NCBI GenBank assembly: GCA_024213275.1
Contig: JANAVG010000003.1
Coordinates: 351,637 to 415,636, forward strand
DNA: 64,000 bases
Reading direction: 5' to 3'
From: Rossellomorea sp. BNER
GTDB taxonomy: Bacteria > Bacillota > Bacilli > Bacillales > Bacillaceae_B
Shown: positions 8,573 to 17,910 of the stretch, one piece after another
Layout of the letters: each line of letters opens with the position of its first letter
How positions within the stretch are numbered: position 1 is the first letter of the stretch
Translations under genes and position numbers: made by a program
The notes under the pieces: generated by a model
Databases searched by the model: none
Seen by the model: the letters and a program-made list of their open reading frames with translations, nothing else
What the model was told of the DNA's origin: nothing

Positions 8573-8935
8573 TTAAATATTTACTCCGCCTGGAGCTTTT
8601 AATATACTTGTTGCTCCTTTAAAGGAATGAGTATGACCATCATTATAAGAAGTCATTCCTGCAAATTCGTGATAATGGCCTCTGTTTGGAATTACAATTG
8701 GTGGTCCCGTCCATCCGCGGAAATAGTGAACATGCCCATCATCAAATGTTGTCTGCCCCTCAAAGGAATGAACATGTTGATCCAATCCTTGCACAGTGTC
8801 CTTTGTCGTTCCTTGTACAACGTGCTGGTGTCCATCGTTAACTGAGGTTTGTGTGGAAAATGAATGTTTATGAACAGCAACGACCCTATTGTCCCACCAA
8901 ATATATTCAATATCATGATAATGATTATCCCTCAT
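8573..8935 (-). CDS. YmaF family histidine-rich protein
   Basis: The 120-residue protein is built from about five copies of a repeat of the type H-x-H-x-F-x-G-x-T-x4-DGH-x-H (for example HVHSFEGQTTFDDGHVHYF and HYHEFAGMTSYNDGHTHSF). This is the YmaF family of Bacillus. Nearly one residue in six is His, so metal binding is plausible but not shown. There is no signal peptide. The start ATG follows AAAGGAGGT. The gene stands alone. Confidence 0.85.
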   Translation of the reverse strand: MRDNHYHDIEYIWWDNRVVAVHKHSFSTQTSVNDGHQHVVQGTTKDTVQGLDQHVHSFEGQTTFDDGHVHYFRGWTGPPIVIPNRGHYHEFAGMTSYNDGHTHSFKGATSILKAPGGVNI

Positions 8936-9127
8936 ATGTTTTACCTCCTTTTTTCCTTACACTTTATATAATTCAGGAACATCACCTAAAGGAACATGTA
9001 AGTATTTTTTATTAAAAAAAATTTTGAATGTCGGTATCTTAGAGCTTGTTGTAGATATGGTATACTGTTTATTTGGAGTGGGAATTTTCAGATAGTAAAA
9101 CTACTAATATGGTTAGGAGGAAATTCG

Positions 9128-10837
9128 ATGTTTCAACAAATTACACATTTAACGACGGCAGAACAAATTGAGATTATAACACGTGAACTCATTCAAATAG
9201 AAAGTATAAATGGTACTAGTGGTGAAGTGGAGCTTGCTAATGCAGTTAAACAATGGCTGCAATCATTTCCTTACTTTAAAAAGAATCCAATGTACGTATG
9301 GGAGCAATTGATTCCAAATGATCCTATTGAAAGAAAAAATGTATACGCTTTCTTAAGGAGCCCTGCCCGTACAAGTAAAACGCTTATTTATCATGCTCAT
9401 TTAGATACGGTTGGGATTGATGATTTCGGAAGTATGAGACAGAACGCACTAAATTCGGATGCTTTAGAAAGCTATTTTAAGGAGTATCCGTACAACAAAG
9501 ATGTTCAAAAGGATGCCCATTCAGGGGATTATTTGTTTGGCAGAGGTTCCGTGGATATGCAAAGTGGTATCGCAGTGCATTTAGCCAATTTGCTGTATTT
9601 TTCAAAACATCTAGATGAATTGCCTGGGAATATATTATTCATGATCAATCCTGATGAGGAAAGCCAGCATAAAGGGGTTACAACTGCTATATCTGAGCTG
9701 AATCGCTTAAAAGAAGAGGAAAACCTTGACTATATAGTGGCAATCAACACGGATTTTATTACACCTATGTATGAAGGGGATCCCCATAGATACATATATA
9801 CAGGCTCCGCAGGAAAGCTACTTCCAAGCTTTTATATATATGGACGGGAAACACATGTTGGAGATACATTATCAGGGATCGATCCAACATTAATTTCTGC
9901 TGAAATTAATAGACGAATTAACAATAATTTAGATTTAACGGAAGATATAGAAGGCGAACTTATTCTACCACCTTCTTGTTTGTATCAAAAAGATACAAAA
10001 ATGGCTTATAATGTGCAAACAGCAAAGAGCAGCTATCTTTATTTCAACTACTTTATCTATGAATCTACGGCAAAAGAGGTGATGGATAAGCTTGAGAGCA
10101 TCACAAATGAGGCTTGTCAGCATGTTGCCGAAACAGCATCTAAACAATATAAAGAATTTGCAAGACGGACCAAGCTTCCTGAAGCTAATCGTAAATGGAA
10201 TATTGAGGTCACAAGTCTTGAGAACTTTATTTTGCAATTAGAAGAAAAAGGGTTAAATCCGCGGGGCGTTTCTAATCGGGTGGTACAGGAACATGGTTAT
10301 TTGGATGAGAGAATGCTTTGTTTTAAAATTGCGGAAGAGTTACAACAATTGGATCCAGATAAAAAGCCGAGAGTCATTATTTTCTATGCTCCACCTTATT
10401 TGCCTCACAACTTTTTAAATGAGGAAAATGAGAAAGATCAACATCTCTTGAATGTTGTGCATGATGCCATTGATCATATAAACGAGCAAACAAATGAAGT
10501 GTTTTCTCTAAAAAAATTCTTTCCATATTTAGCGGATGGAAGCTTTCTTTCATTACATGAAACAGATCATGAAATTTCTGCACTAGTAAATAATTTCCCG
10601 GAAATGGATACGCTTTATCCAATTCCATTCAGTGAAATCAGAAAGCTAAACGTTCCTTCAATAAATATGGGGGTGTATGGAAAAGATGGCCACAAATGGA
10701 CAGAACGAGTGTATAAGCCATATTCATTTGAGGTTTTACCTTTATTAATAAGAGATACAACTGTCCGCATGTTAACATCAGTTGGAAATTTTAAATCAAA
10801 CTCATTAAATACAAAAGAAGATAAACGGTTGTTTTAA
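9128..10837 (+). CDS. rocB: M20 family metallopeptidase, RocB-like
   Basis: The 569-residue protein belongs to the M20 di-zinc amidohydrolases. It shows H91-x-D93 (YHAHLDTVG), D143 in GRGSVDMQSG and the E177-E178 pair (NPDEESQHKG), which are the expected metal and catalytic positions. Length and layout fit RocB, the arginine-utilisation protein of B. subtilis (about 566 residues), whose exact reaction is not settled. Here it is alone, without rocA, rocC or an arginase, so membership in the arginine pathway is inferred. The start has TTAGGAGG 8 nt upstream. Confidence 0.8.
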   Translation: MFQQITHLTTAEQIEIITRELIQIESINGTSGEVELANAVKQWLQSFPYFKKNPMYVWEQLIPNDPIERKNVYAFLRSPARTSKTLIYHAHLDTVGIDDFGSMRQNALNSDALESYFKEYPYNKDVQKDAHSGDYLFGRGSVDMQSGIAVHLANLLYFSKHLDELPGNILFMINPDEESQHKGVTTAISELNRLKEEENLDYIVAINTDFITPMYEGDPHRYIYTGSAGKLLPSFYIYGRETHVGDTLSGIDPTLISAEINRRINNNLDLTEDIEGELILPPSCLYQKDTKMAYNVQTAKSSYLYFNYFIYESTAKEVMDKLESITNEACQHVAETASKQYKEFARRTKLPEANRKWNIEVTSLENFILQLEEKGLNPRGVSNRVVQEHGYLDERMLCFKIAEELQQLDPDKKPRVIIFYAPPYLPHNFLNEENEKDQHLLNVVHDAIDHINEQTNEVFSLKKFFPYLADGSFLSLHETDHEISALVNNFPEMDTLYPIPFSEIRKLNVPSINMGVYGKDGHKWTERVYKPYSFEVLPLLIRDTTVRMLTSVGNFKSNSLNTKEDKRLF

Positions 10838-10879
10838 ACGATTTTCGTACAATAGATTGGCTGTATCGCCTAGACATTA

Positions 10880-10923
10880 AGGCTGTTTCAAAAGTCTAGT
10901 TTCTAGATCCTTTGGGACAGCCT
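10880..10923. terminator. Two-way terminator between rocB-like and YetF genes (minimal repeat form)
   Basis: AGGCTGTTTCAAAAG pairs with CTTTGGGACAGCCT around a short loop. The arms are those of the outer ends of the oriented palindromic repeat family seen elsewhere (GGGGCTGTCC), without its inner part. It sits at the convergent ends of the flanking genes. Confidence 0.65.
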
Positions 10924-11621
10924 CAATGGATGGAATCATTTTTTTTGTCGATAAAAAGTGTTCCGTCGGTTTGGACCTCTGCATAAAAGATATCTGAAAT
11001 TGAATTTACTCCCATTTGGCGTAGCTGTTGGTCTAACCATTCTGTATCAAGATTTAATTTGGACAAGTTTTTTTTGTTAATAGAACCATCAGACACTACT
11101 TCAGTTGCGAGAGGGAAGATCTTCTTTGTGGTTTTGTAAATATTTATATCACTTCTTGTTACGGGTTGTTTTTTCTCTTTTTTCATCACCGAAAGTTTTC
11201 CATCTGTCTCAAAAATAGCATACTCCACATCAGATAATGAAAATACTTCTTTTTTTCTAAGCATGACTCTTAATGCATCAATGTCTAAACGAGATTTACG
11301 TAGAGCGTTTTCCATGATTTGACCATCTTTTATAACAATTTCAGGCTCACCCTCAATGACTATTCGCGCTTTCTTAAATTTAATATCGATATACCCCATT
11401 ACGATTGTAAAAATACTCCAACCTACTAATGCTATAACTCCATTTTGAATCGTCAGTGAATTGTCTGTAACAAGAGATCCACCTAATGTTCCGATAGTAA
11501 TCGCAGAAGCAAAGTTAAAAAAGGTCATTTGACTAATTTCTTTTCTCCCGATGATCCTTGTTAATACGAATAACACTAAAAATGACAATAAAATTCGAAT
11601 GAATAATTCAGTTATGCTCAT
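10923..11621 (-). CDS. YetF/DUF421 family membrane protein
   Basis: The 232-residue protein has three N-terminal membrane segments (LFIRILLSFLVLFVLTRIIG; ASAITIGTLGGSLV; NGVIALVGWSIFTIVMGYI), followed by two soluble beta repeats (EPEIVIKDGQIMENALRKSRL ... VSDGSINKKNLSKLNLDTEW). This is the DUF421/YetF layout, a family linked to spore membranes in Bacillus. The ATG at 11621 follows AAGGAGGG, so an in-frame start 30 nt upstream is not used. The molecular role is unknown. Confidence 0.88.
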   Translation of the reverse strand: MSITELFIRILLSFLVLFVLTRIIGRKEISQMTFFNFASAITIGTLGGSLVTDNSLTIQNGVIALVGWSIFTIVMGYIDIKFKKARIVIEGEPEIVIKDGQIMENALRKSRLDIDALRVMLRKKEVFSLSDVEYAIFETDGKLSVMKKEKKQPVTRSDINIYKTTKKIFPLATEVVSDGSINKKNLSKLNLDTEWLDQQLRQMGVNSISDIFYAEVQTDGTLFIDKKNDSIH

Positions 11622-11825
11622 TTCTAACCCTCCTTTATAATAGTATGTCAAAGCATGACGATTATATAAAAGTGAAGGTACTATTCATTATAATGAAAGC
11701 TGACTCCTTTTAGTTTTAGTAGTACCTGATAAAAAGGAGTCAAATATCAATTTCTTCTTACTTAAAATTTAATGGATTAAATGATATGTTGGTTAAAATA
11801 AATTAAAGTGAATAGAGGGAGACTT

Positions 11826-12708
11826 ATGGAGAAAATTAATTATTCTATTGTTGATGTGTTTTCACAGGGGAAATATACAGGCAATCAACTAGCGGTTTTT
11901 AAAAACGCTGGAAAAATTCTGGATAGTGAAATGCAACAAATAGCTAAAGAAATAAATTATTCTGAAACGACCTTTATCCTATCTGATTCAAAAAAAGGAG
12001 GGGGGGTATGATGTTCGGATTTTTACACCTAATGAAGAGATTCCTTTTGCTGGTCATCCGGCTTTAGGAACGGCCTATATTATTCAAAACGAAGTTATAG
12101 GGGAACCAATAGAGAAACTTATAATAAATTTTAAAGGTGGTCAAATTCCGGTTTCATTCAATACTCGAGAAGAAATACTATGGATGAAACAAAAGGAACC
12201 AACCTTTGGTCAAATCTTAGATATAAACAAAGTTTCGGATGTTTTAAATATAGATAAAGAATACATTAATAATAGATTTCCTGTCCAAGAGGTTTCTACT
12301 GGACTTCCAGTGATTGTTGTTCCTTTAAAATCATTAGAAGCAGTTAAGAAAGTAAAGATAAATAGAGGAAAATATTATGAGTTAATCGAACATACTGATG
12401 CCAAAGCAATTATGGTATTCTCCCCAGATACGTATAATGTAAAAAATGATTTAAATGTTCGAGACTTTGCAGATTATTATGGTATACCAGAAGATGCTGC
12501 TACAGGTAGTTCAAATGGATGTTTAGCTTCTTACTTAGTTAAATACCGATATTTTAGAACTAGTGAAATTGACGTATGTGTAGAACAAGGTTACGAAATT
12601 AAACGACCTTCATTATTGTTTTTAAAAGCCAGTGATGATAACGGAAAAATCAATGTTAATGTTGGAGGGAAAGTAATAAAAATCGCTCAAGGTGAATGGT
12701 TTCTTTAA
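11826..12708 (+). pseudogene. PhzF family isomerase, frameshifted
   Basis: The frame that starts at ATG 11826 (MEKINYSIVDVFSQGKYTG) carries the catalytic Glu region NYSETTFIL but stops at 12009. The rest continues in another frame from 12002: DVRIFTPNEEIPFAGHPALG and the family motif DAATGSSNGCLASYLVKY, ending at 12708. The switch happens in seven consecutive G at 12000-12006; six G would restore one frame of about 294 residues, normal for PhzF-like epimerases. Either the gene is inactive, the tract is phase-variable, or one G is a sequencing error. ATG 11826 has AGAGGGAG upstream. Confidence 0.85.
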
Positions 12709-12984
12709 AAACCTTGAGTGTCCCATTATCAGGTACATTTTTGGGGTGAAAGAATAGAAAAACAAGTCAAATCACTGGCTCTTTCCTGAGTTTTTCACCA
12801 CTTTATACACGGTGCACTTCACAAATGATTTCCGAGTGATTAAAGAGGAGATTTCTCCTGCGTTCTTATGAGATTTCGTCCTTCATCGGTATTCTGCTTT
12901 TCTACGGGGGTCCTTCATCAGCTTTATGAAGGCAATTTCTCCATAATATTTATTTATCAACACTGCCGATTTATAAACATCACG
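12709..12984. other. Intergenic region with imperfect short repeats
   Basis: No ORF is supported here. GATTTC recurs at 12827, 12850 and 12872, and TCCTTCATC at 12879 and 12911, giving a loosely repetitive texture. No clear function. Confidence 0.4.
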
Positions 12985-13044
12985 AAATATACTAAGAGCC
13001 TGTTTTGATTAATCTTTATTTAAAACAGGCTTTTAGTATATTTT
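12985..13044. terminator. Long two-way hairpin between convergent genes
   Basis: AAATATACTAAGAGCCTGTT (12985) and the matching arm ending at 13044 form a continuous helix of about 22 bp with one G-U pair and a 15-nt loop. Both arms end in T/A runs, so it can terminate transcription from the PhzF side and from the small gene at 13079. Confidence 0.8.
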
Positions 13045-13078
13045 GGATTAAACTTATTTATAAAAGTTTGGTTTAGGA

Positions 13079-13354
13079 TCAGGTGTAAGGCTCTTCTTCA
13101 TTTTTGTCTTTTTCATCATGTGTTTGATGTGCACCTGGGACTTGCCTTGGCAGGTCTTGGTGCAAGTTTCGATTTTCATACGTAAAAGCACTGTAGTATT
13201 GCTGATCTTCTTGCCATGGAGTTTCTTTATTTTCAACCTTGTCATTTGTCCCCATTGGCGATCCGTATGGTCCTTCAGGATATTCCTCTGAAGTTAAAAA
13301 ATTTCTTTGGGTTTCTACATTTGAAACATCTGTATATTTTTCTTCTTTTGCCAT
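13079..13354 (-). CDS. Small hydrophilic conserved Bacillus protein
   Basis: The 91-residue, highly charged protein starts MAKEEKYTDVSNVETQRNF and contains GPYGSPMGTNDKVENKETPW and LPRQVPGAHQTHDEKDKNEE. I recall close relatives across Bacillus that are annotated only as cytosolic or hypothetical protein. There is no membrane segment, signal peptide or known domain. It may be disordered. The start has GAGGTG 6 nt upstream. Function unknown. Confidence 0.75.
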   Translation of the reverse strand: MAKEEKYTDVSNVETQRNFLTSEEYPEGPYGSPMGTNDKVENKETPWQEDQQYYSAFTYENRNLHQDLPRQVPGAHQTHDEKDKNEEEPYT

Positions 13355-13674
13355 GGTAGCACCTCACATAAATATTTTTTTATAGTGTAACCATGCTGGC
13401 GTGGATTATTTTAATGTTGGTAAAAAAATTCATATAATAAAACAAATCCAATTAAAATCGGCTGACAGAATGTTTGAACTCTACACAATGTTAAGGGGAT
13501 GACTTTCTGCTTTTATATTTATAACGTTTCTAAATATATGTTCGTTATTAGTTAGTGAATATATTCTCTTTACAACGAACAAAAGGGTACTTGATTAAAT
13601 GGAATTATTTGCAAAATGATCGGTGGACAATGTTATAATTGTTATCAGCAAGAATACTTGTAGGAGGAAGACGA
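13355..13674. other. Intergenic region with a candidate promoter
   Basis: The right end has TTGCAA (13609) and TATAAT (13634) with a 19-nt spacer, upstream of the small membrane-protein genes; spacing is long for sigma-A, so this is tentative. Nothing else is recognisable. Confidence 0.4.
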
Positions 13675-13767
13675 ATGAAGCCCTTATTAATGGTTTTATT
13701 ATTAGGGATGACCATTGTGATTGATTTTTATTATTTGATCATGACAGGAAAAGATGGGGATGGATGA
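13675..13767 (+). CDS. Very small membrane protein (30 residues)
   Basis: MKPLLMVLLLGMTIVIDFYY continues to GKDGDG. It is a single hydrophobic helix with a short charged tail. A perfect TAGGAGGA ribosome site lies 7 nt before the ATG, and the stop overlaps the next ATG (ATGA), which supports real translation. No known family. It could be a regulatory or structural micropeptide. Confidence 0.55.
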   Translation: MKPLLMVLLLGMTIVIDFYYLIMTGKDGDG

Positions 13768-13862
13768 AGAGCTGGTCGAAACTTCGTAAAGGGGTATTTT
13801 TCTTAGGGTTTTTGGCTGCTGCATTATTCATTTATCTCGGTATAAGTAGAGGGCATGTATAA
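13764..13862 (+). CDS. Very small membrane protein (32 residues)
   Basis: MKSWSKLRKGVFFLGFLAAA leads into LFIYLGISRGHV: a basic N-terminus and one membrane helix. It starts within the stop codon of the preceding 30-residue gene (ATGA overlap), so the pair is likely translationally coupled. Unrecognised. Confidence 0.5.
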   Translation: MKSWSKLRKGVFFLGFLAAALFIYLGISRGHV

Positions 13863-13912
13863 AGACTGTCGTTTAATTAGTGGTTTTTAAAGATTTTGGA
13901 GAGGTGATTTTA

Positions 13913-14173
13913 TTGTTAGATTCAATCTTATTAATAACGTATATTCTAGCGCTTGCATGTTCGATTGTTGTTCTTTACAGAAAACATAATAAAGAGGCAG
14001 GCATTAAGAATTATTTGACGACAATATGTTTTTTCTTAGTTTCCATTATTGGTTTTTCAGCTTATTGGTTTGATCTAGGTGGAATTATAAGCTGGTTATT
14101 AGTCTTCTTCTTTTTACTTCTTGGTGCTTATTTCACCAAGTATCTTAAACCTAATACTGAATGGAATGATTGA
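13913..14173 (+). CDS. Small membrane protein, three predicted helices
   Basis: The 86-residue product has hydrophobic stretches SILLITYILALACSIVVLY, TTICFFLVSIIGFSAYWF and ISWLLVFFFLLLGAYF. TTG at 13913 is chosen because GGAGAGGTG lies 8 nt upstream; an in-frame GTG at 13880 lacks a ribosome site. It follows the two micropeptide genes by 50 nt and may share their transcript. No family recognised. Confidence 0.6.
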   Translation: MLDSILLITYILALACSIVVLYRKHNKEAGIKNYLTTICFFLVSIIGFSAYWFDLGGIISWLLVFFFLLLGAYFTKYLKPNTEWND

Positions 14174-14201
14174 AGTGGAAAATTTCAATTTGAAAAATAA
14201 T

Positions 14202-14320
14202 GGGGCTGTCCAAAAATCAAGGTGTCAGGAACCACAACTTCCATATGTATAAGAAACTTTCCAGTCACCTTCTATCTATGGACAATCATAGTGGTCCCTG
14301 GCCCCTTATTGGACAGCGCC
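14202..14320. repeat. Oriented palindromic intergenic repeat, copy C
   Basis: Outer arms are GGGGCTGTCCAAAAATC and TTATTGGACAGCGCC. Inner motifs are GGTGTCAGGAACCACAACTT (left) and GGACAATCATAGTGGTCCCT (right). The 119-bp copy lies between convergent genes (small membrane protein and pepF). Confidence 0.8.
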
Positions 14321-14349
14321 TTGATTGGTTCCAGACCAATCAGAAAGCA

Positions 14350-16143
14350 CTAAATCATTTTCTCAGTAATCATTAAATACTCATTAATGGCATCCATGGT
14401 TGGTTGGATGGATGCTTCCCAAAAACTTTTTTCTGTAATATCTTGATTGAGGTAACGTTCGGCAAGTTGTTCGACTGTCATTCTGCCTGAATTTCGCAGG
14501 AGCTCATCGTAGCGTTCTGTGAACTGCTGACCCTGCTTTTTAGCCAATGCATAAATTCCATTACTAAATAAGAAGCCAATTGTGTATGGGATGTTATAGA
14601 AAGCTTGCTCTGTACTATAAAAATGGGAGATGGTCATCCAGTTATATGGGTTTATCTCGGTTAATGTATCTCCATATAGATCGGTTTGTATTTCTTGCAT
14701 CAATTTTGTCATATCTTCTGCCGTCAATAGTCCATTTTTTCTTGCTTCATAAAGTTTTAATTCAAATTCAAACATAGAAGGGACTACACCGATATATTTT
14801 AATCCATTTGAGATTTTCATTTCGAGTAAGGATAGCTTTTCATCACCATTTTTGGCACGGGCGATTGCAGCATCAAGCACTAAATTTTCTGTGAAAGTGG
14901 ATGCTGTCTCTGCTACACTGGTTCCTTTTTGCTGTGAAAACGCAGGTTCCTCATGCAATATATAATTATGGTAAGCATGTCCAAGTTCATGTGCGAGTGT
15001 CACCACATCTTGATAGCTCCCGCTAAAGGTAAGAAAAATTCGGCTTACCTTCGCTAGTGGCATTGATGCACAAAAAGCACCGTGCATCTTATCAGTTCGA
15101 TCTTCGGCTTCAATCCATCCTTCATTAAAAGCCTTCTCAGCAAACAAGCCTAGTTTCTCGCTAAAGCGATGAAATTGAGTAATGACAATTTCAGCCGCTT
15201 CTTCGTAGGAAATTTTTATATTAGTAGTGAAACTAGGAGCCATTATGTCATACCATCCTAAATGATCCATTTTTGAAACTTGAGATTTCCGCTGTATGAA
15301 TGTTTTGATCACATCTTTATGGTCCTTTACAGTTGAAACCAAAGCACGTAAAGATTGTTCGTTCATTCTATTTTGCTCCAATGATTCTTTCAGAAGATTA
15401 TTCCATCCACGCTTTTTGTAAATATCTAATCTAAAGCCAGTGATGTGATTAAGAATAGAGGCGAAAGCATCTGCATGTTTTTCAGAGACCTTCATAATAG
15501 AACGAGCGGTTTTTTGGCGAATGGATCGATCGTTTGAAAACATCGCCTGATTTAACGCTTGACCAATAGATAGTACCTTATCTGTTTCAACGGGGATTTC
15601 GAGCTTGGACATTAATAGCGCATAATGATCTTCCCATCCGGAAAAACCATTAACAGATAAATCATTAATCATGATTTCCATTTCTGCCGGTAATTTATTT
15701 TTCATATGTAATTTTCGTTCTTCTAAATAAAACTGGTATGTCTTCACTTCATCGTTTTCAAGTAAACTTGACCATACCTCTTCTGGAATTCTTTCTAGTA
15801 ATTGGTCAAGTTCTACTACAAGGGAAGCTAAATTTGCTTTAATTTTTGAGCTTTCTGTTAGTAAATTAGACACACTTTCATTTTTTACATCTTCAGAATA
15901 AACACAAATAAGGTAATCATCTACCTCAAGGGAACCACTTATTACGTATTGAATAGATTGAAAAAGGTTTACTAAAACAGGGATATTGCTTCTTTCAATG
16001 GGTAAATCAAAACGATTGATCTTTTCATTTAGTTGTTCAATATCAATATTAATCTGAGACATGATTTCTTTTAGCTTCTGAGACTCCGCTTCGCCAGCGT
16101 ATAGTGAACTAAGATTCCAATTCTCACTAATGGTTTGCTCCAT
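14350..16143 (-). CDS. M3 family oligoendopeptidase (PepF type)
   Basis: The 597-residue cytoplasmic zinc peptidase has the thimet-oligopeptidase active site H385-E386-L-G-H389 (VVTLAHELGHAYHNYIL), with the third ligand expected in TSVAETASTFTE. The N-terminal 110 residues form the oligopeptidase-F helical domain. Length matches the PepF/M3 family. It degrades short peptides, as in protein turnover or processing of signalling peptides. It stands alone; the start ATG at 16143 follows GGGAGGAATT. Confidence 0.93.
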   Translation of the reverse strand: MEQTISENWNLSSLYAGEAESQKLKEIMSQINIDIEQLNEKINRFDLPIERSNIPVLVNLFQSIQYVISGSLEVDDYLICVYSEDVKNESVSNLLTESSKIKANLASLVVELDQLLERIPEEVWSSLLENDEVKTYQFYLEERKLHMKNKLPAEMEIMINDLSVNGFSGWEDHYALLMSKLEIPVETDKVLSIGQALNQAMFSNDRSIRQKTARSIMKVSEKHADAFASILNHITGFRLDIYKKRGWNNLLKESLEQNRMNEQSLRALVSTVKDHKDVIKTFIQRKSQVSKMDHLGWYDIMAPSFTTNIKISYEEAAEIVITQFHRFSEKLGLFAEKAFNEGWIEAEDRTDKMHGAFCASMPLAKVSRIFLTFSGSYQDVVTLAHELGHAYHNYILHEEPAFSQQKGTSVAETASTFTENLVLDAAIARAKNGDEKLSLLEMKISNGLKYIGVVPSMFEFELKLYEARKNGLLTAEDMTKLMQEIQTDLYGDTLTEINPYNWMTISHFYSTEQAFYNIPYTIGFLFSNGIYALAKKQGQQFTERYDELLRNSGRMTVEQLAERYLNQDITEKSFWEASIQPTMDAINEYLMITEKMI

Positions 16144-16370
16144 GTTTAATTCCTCCCAAAATTTTACTACTATTTAAGTATAAAATAAATTCAGATAATT
16201 TTCATCCACCTTAGGACTGACTAAAGAAAGAGATGCAATTGAATGAAATTTAGTAATATTCTCTCGCCTGAAATATGGTTATTTGGTACTTAATTCCATT
16301 ATTATGATATTCTTAAATTATATGGTTTAGAATTTCTAAATTATATAAGGTATTTTTGTTTACTTTGTTT

Positions 16371-16532
16371 ATGCAAACACCCACATGTATGGGTTGTAAT
16401 AAAGAGGTAAAGGGGAACGATGAGGTTTATGTAAAGATGCGTTATCCCGAAAGAAGAGGTAGGACAGAAATAAGAGCATTTTTGCAGAATGAAGGAAAGT
16501 TCCTATGTAATGATTGCTATATTAAGAGGTGA
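16371..16532 (+). CDS. Small zinc-ribbon-like protein (53 residues)
   Basis: This short gene shows two CxxC pairs: C6-x2-C9 (TPTCMGCNKEV) and C46-x2-C49 (FLCNDCYIKR), with EVYVKMRYPERRGRTEIRAF between them. I recognise it as a conserved Bacillus small protein that is often mislabelled as a siderophore transporter component; the Cys pairs indicate a zinc ribbon instead. The stop overlaps the region of the next gene start. No strong ribosome site is visible, which lowers confidence in the exact start. Confidence 0.65.
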   Translation: MQTPTCMGCNKEVKGNDEVYVKMRYPERRGRTEIRAFLQNEGKFLCNDCYIKR

Positions 16533-16538
16533 TATGAA

Positions 16539-16733
16539 GTGAGAAAACATTCTTTAGCAGGGAAAATTACATTTTGGATGGGGTTTTTATTTTTCATTAT
16601 TGGCTGTAGTTCACTTCTTGGTCCAATGGGCTATTCTTCTCTTGTACCAAATCATACCCTTGCGATAGTATACATAGCCCTTGGGATCTCCCTGCTATTA
16701 TCATCGAATTTTTATAAGAAAGAAAATGAGTAG
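16539..16733 (+). CDS. Small membrane protein, two helices
   Basis: The 64-residue product starts at GTG 16539 behind AGAGGTGAT, 6 nt after the zinc-ribbon gene, so the two are probably co-transcribed. Helices: TFWMGFLFFIIGCSSLLG and LAIVYIALGISLLLSS. It carries no recognised domain. Confidence 0.6.
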   Translation: MRKHSLAGKITFWMGFLFFIIGCSSLLGPMGYSSLVPNHTLAIVYIALGISLLLSSNFYKKENE

Positions 16734-16934
16734 TTGGGACTTCCTATTCTCCATTGAAAGATTTTCGAATTTTTCTACAAGATTAAGAGGGAATTTCAAT
16801 TTTATATAGAATATATGTTCTATAGGAAATATCAATGGCGTTCAAATAGTGCCAAAAGAGATCTTCGGCTTATTGAATTGCTTAAAAGAAAATGTTAGTG
16901 AAACTATCTCATCCTAAAGTTTGGAGTTCGAATA

Positions 16935-17141
16935 ATGAAAAATAATCCTAAAGTAAAAGAAAGATATTTTCTCTTCCTTTTAGTATTTTCTCTCATTGGG
17001 CTGCTTGTAAAACTATATGATTATAGTCAATCCAATCATCAATCGTTTTTCTCAATGGAAATTGTCATATTAATCATACTAATTCTTATAAGCTCAATAG
17101 GTTTGATGAAAATAAAGAAACGGCAAAATAACAAATACTAG
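16935..17141 (+). CDS. Small membrane protein, two helices
   Basis: The 68-residue product has helices YFLFLLVFSLIGLLVKLY and MEIVILIILILISSIGLM and a basic tail KIKKRQNNKY. GGAG precedes the ATG by 9 nt. No family recognised. Confidence 0.55.
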   Translation: MKNNPKVKERYFLFLLVFSLIGLLVKLYDYSQSNHQSFFSMEIVILIILILISSIGLMKIKKRQNNKY

Positions 17142-17223
17142 CAAATGGCGATAAATAGCTTGCTAAAATGGCTTCTAATTTGTGAAACATAGAGTTGCTA
17201 TATATCATTTGGAGGAATATTGA

Positions 17224-17763
17224 ATGCTAACCAGTGAAAATATTTATATCAGACCTTTCGTTGAAGATGATGCCGAGGAACTCGTTCATTTTCAAATTAA
17301 AAACCGGAAATTTTTTGAGAAGTTTGCCATGATACGTGACAATGACTTTTATACTCTAGATGTTCAAAAACAATCGATTCTAGATGCTCGAAAACTAGCT
17401 GAAGAAGATAAAGACTATCAGTTTGGGATCTTTCTGAACGATCACAATCAACTGATTGGAACGATCAATTTATTTGGGGTTCTTCGTGGCTCCCTTCAAA
17501 ACTGTTTTATCGGTTATTTTCTAGACAAAAAGCATAATGGGAAAGGATATACGACCGAAGCTGTAAAATTAATGGTTGAATATGCATTCGAAAAGCTTCA
17601 CATACACCGTATTGAAGCGGGTGTCATTCCTCATAATATTGGCTCCATAAGAGTTTTAGAAAAAGCAGGCTTCCATAAAGAAGGAATCGCCATTAAAAAT
17701 GTGAAAATAAACGGAAGATGGGAAGATCATCAGGTTCTTGCCATTATTAATCCCACCGATTGA
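17224..17763 (+). CDS. GNAT acetyltransferase, RimJ/RimL type
   Basis: The 179-residue enzyme starts with IYIRPFVEDDAEELVHF and has the RimJ-type acetyl-CoA motif FLDKKHNGKGYTTEAVKLMV and the closing LHRIEAGVIP...SIRVLEKAGF-like signature (IHRIEAGVIPHNIGSIRVL). It would acetylate an N-terminal or small-molecule amine; in Bacillus this group includes ribosomal-protein-like acetyltransferases, but the target here is unknown. GGAGGAAT precedes the ATG. A strong terminator follows. Confidence 0.9.
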   Translation: MLTSENIYIRPFVEDDAEELVHFQIKNRKFFEKFAMIRDNDFYTLDVQKQSILDARKLAEEDKDYQFGIFLNDHNQLIGTINLFGVLRGSLQNCFIGYFLDKKHNGKGYTTEAVKLMVEYAFEKLHIHRIEAGVIPHNIGSIRVLEKAGFHKEGIAIKNVKINGRWEDHQVLAIINPTD

Positions 17764-17800
17764 GTTATGGGGGCTGTCCATATAAAAGCTATGATCTAAT

Positions 17801-17841
17801 GGAAAGCGTTTCTGTTCATTACAGATTCGCTTTTTTTTTTG
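17801..17841 (+). terminator. Rho-independent terminator after the RimJ-type gene
   Basis: AAAGCGTTTCTGT pairs with ACAGATTCGCTTT (one mismatch) around a TCATT loop, followed by a long T run. A lone GGGGGCTGTCC at 17770 upstream resembles the left end of the dispersed palindromic repeat. Confidence 0.85.
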
Positions 17842-17910
17842 TAGTGAAACTTTTTTTATATATGAACGTATATGAATATAAGAACTAATTCTTGCACAAG
17901 TGGTGATTAA

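Noticed and set aside
12709..12984. 21-bp periodic array between PhzF and the small gene
   Set aside because: GATTTC and TCCTTCATC recur, but the spacings (23, 22, 32) are irregular, so the case is too weak.
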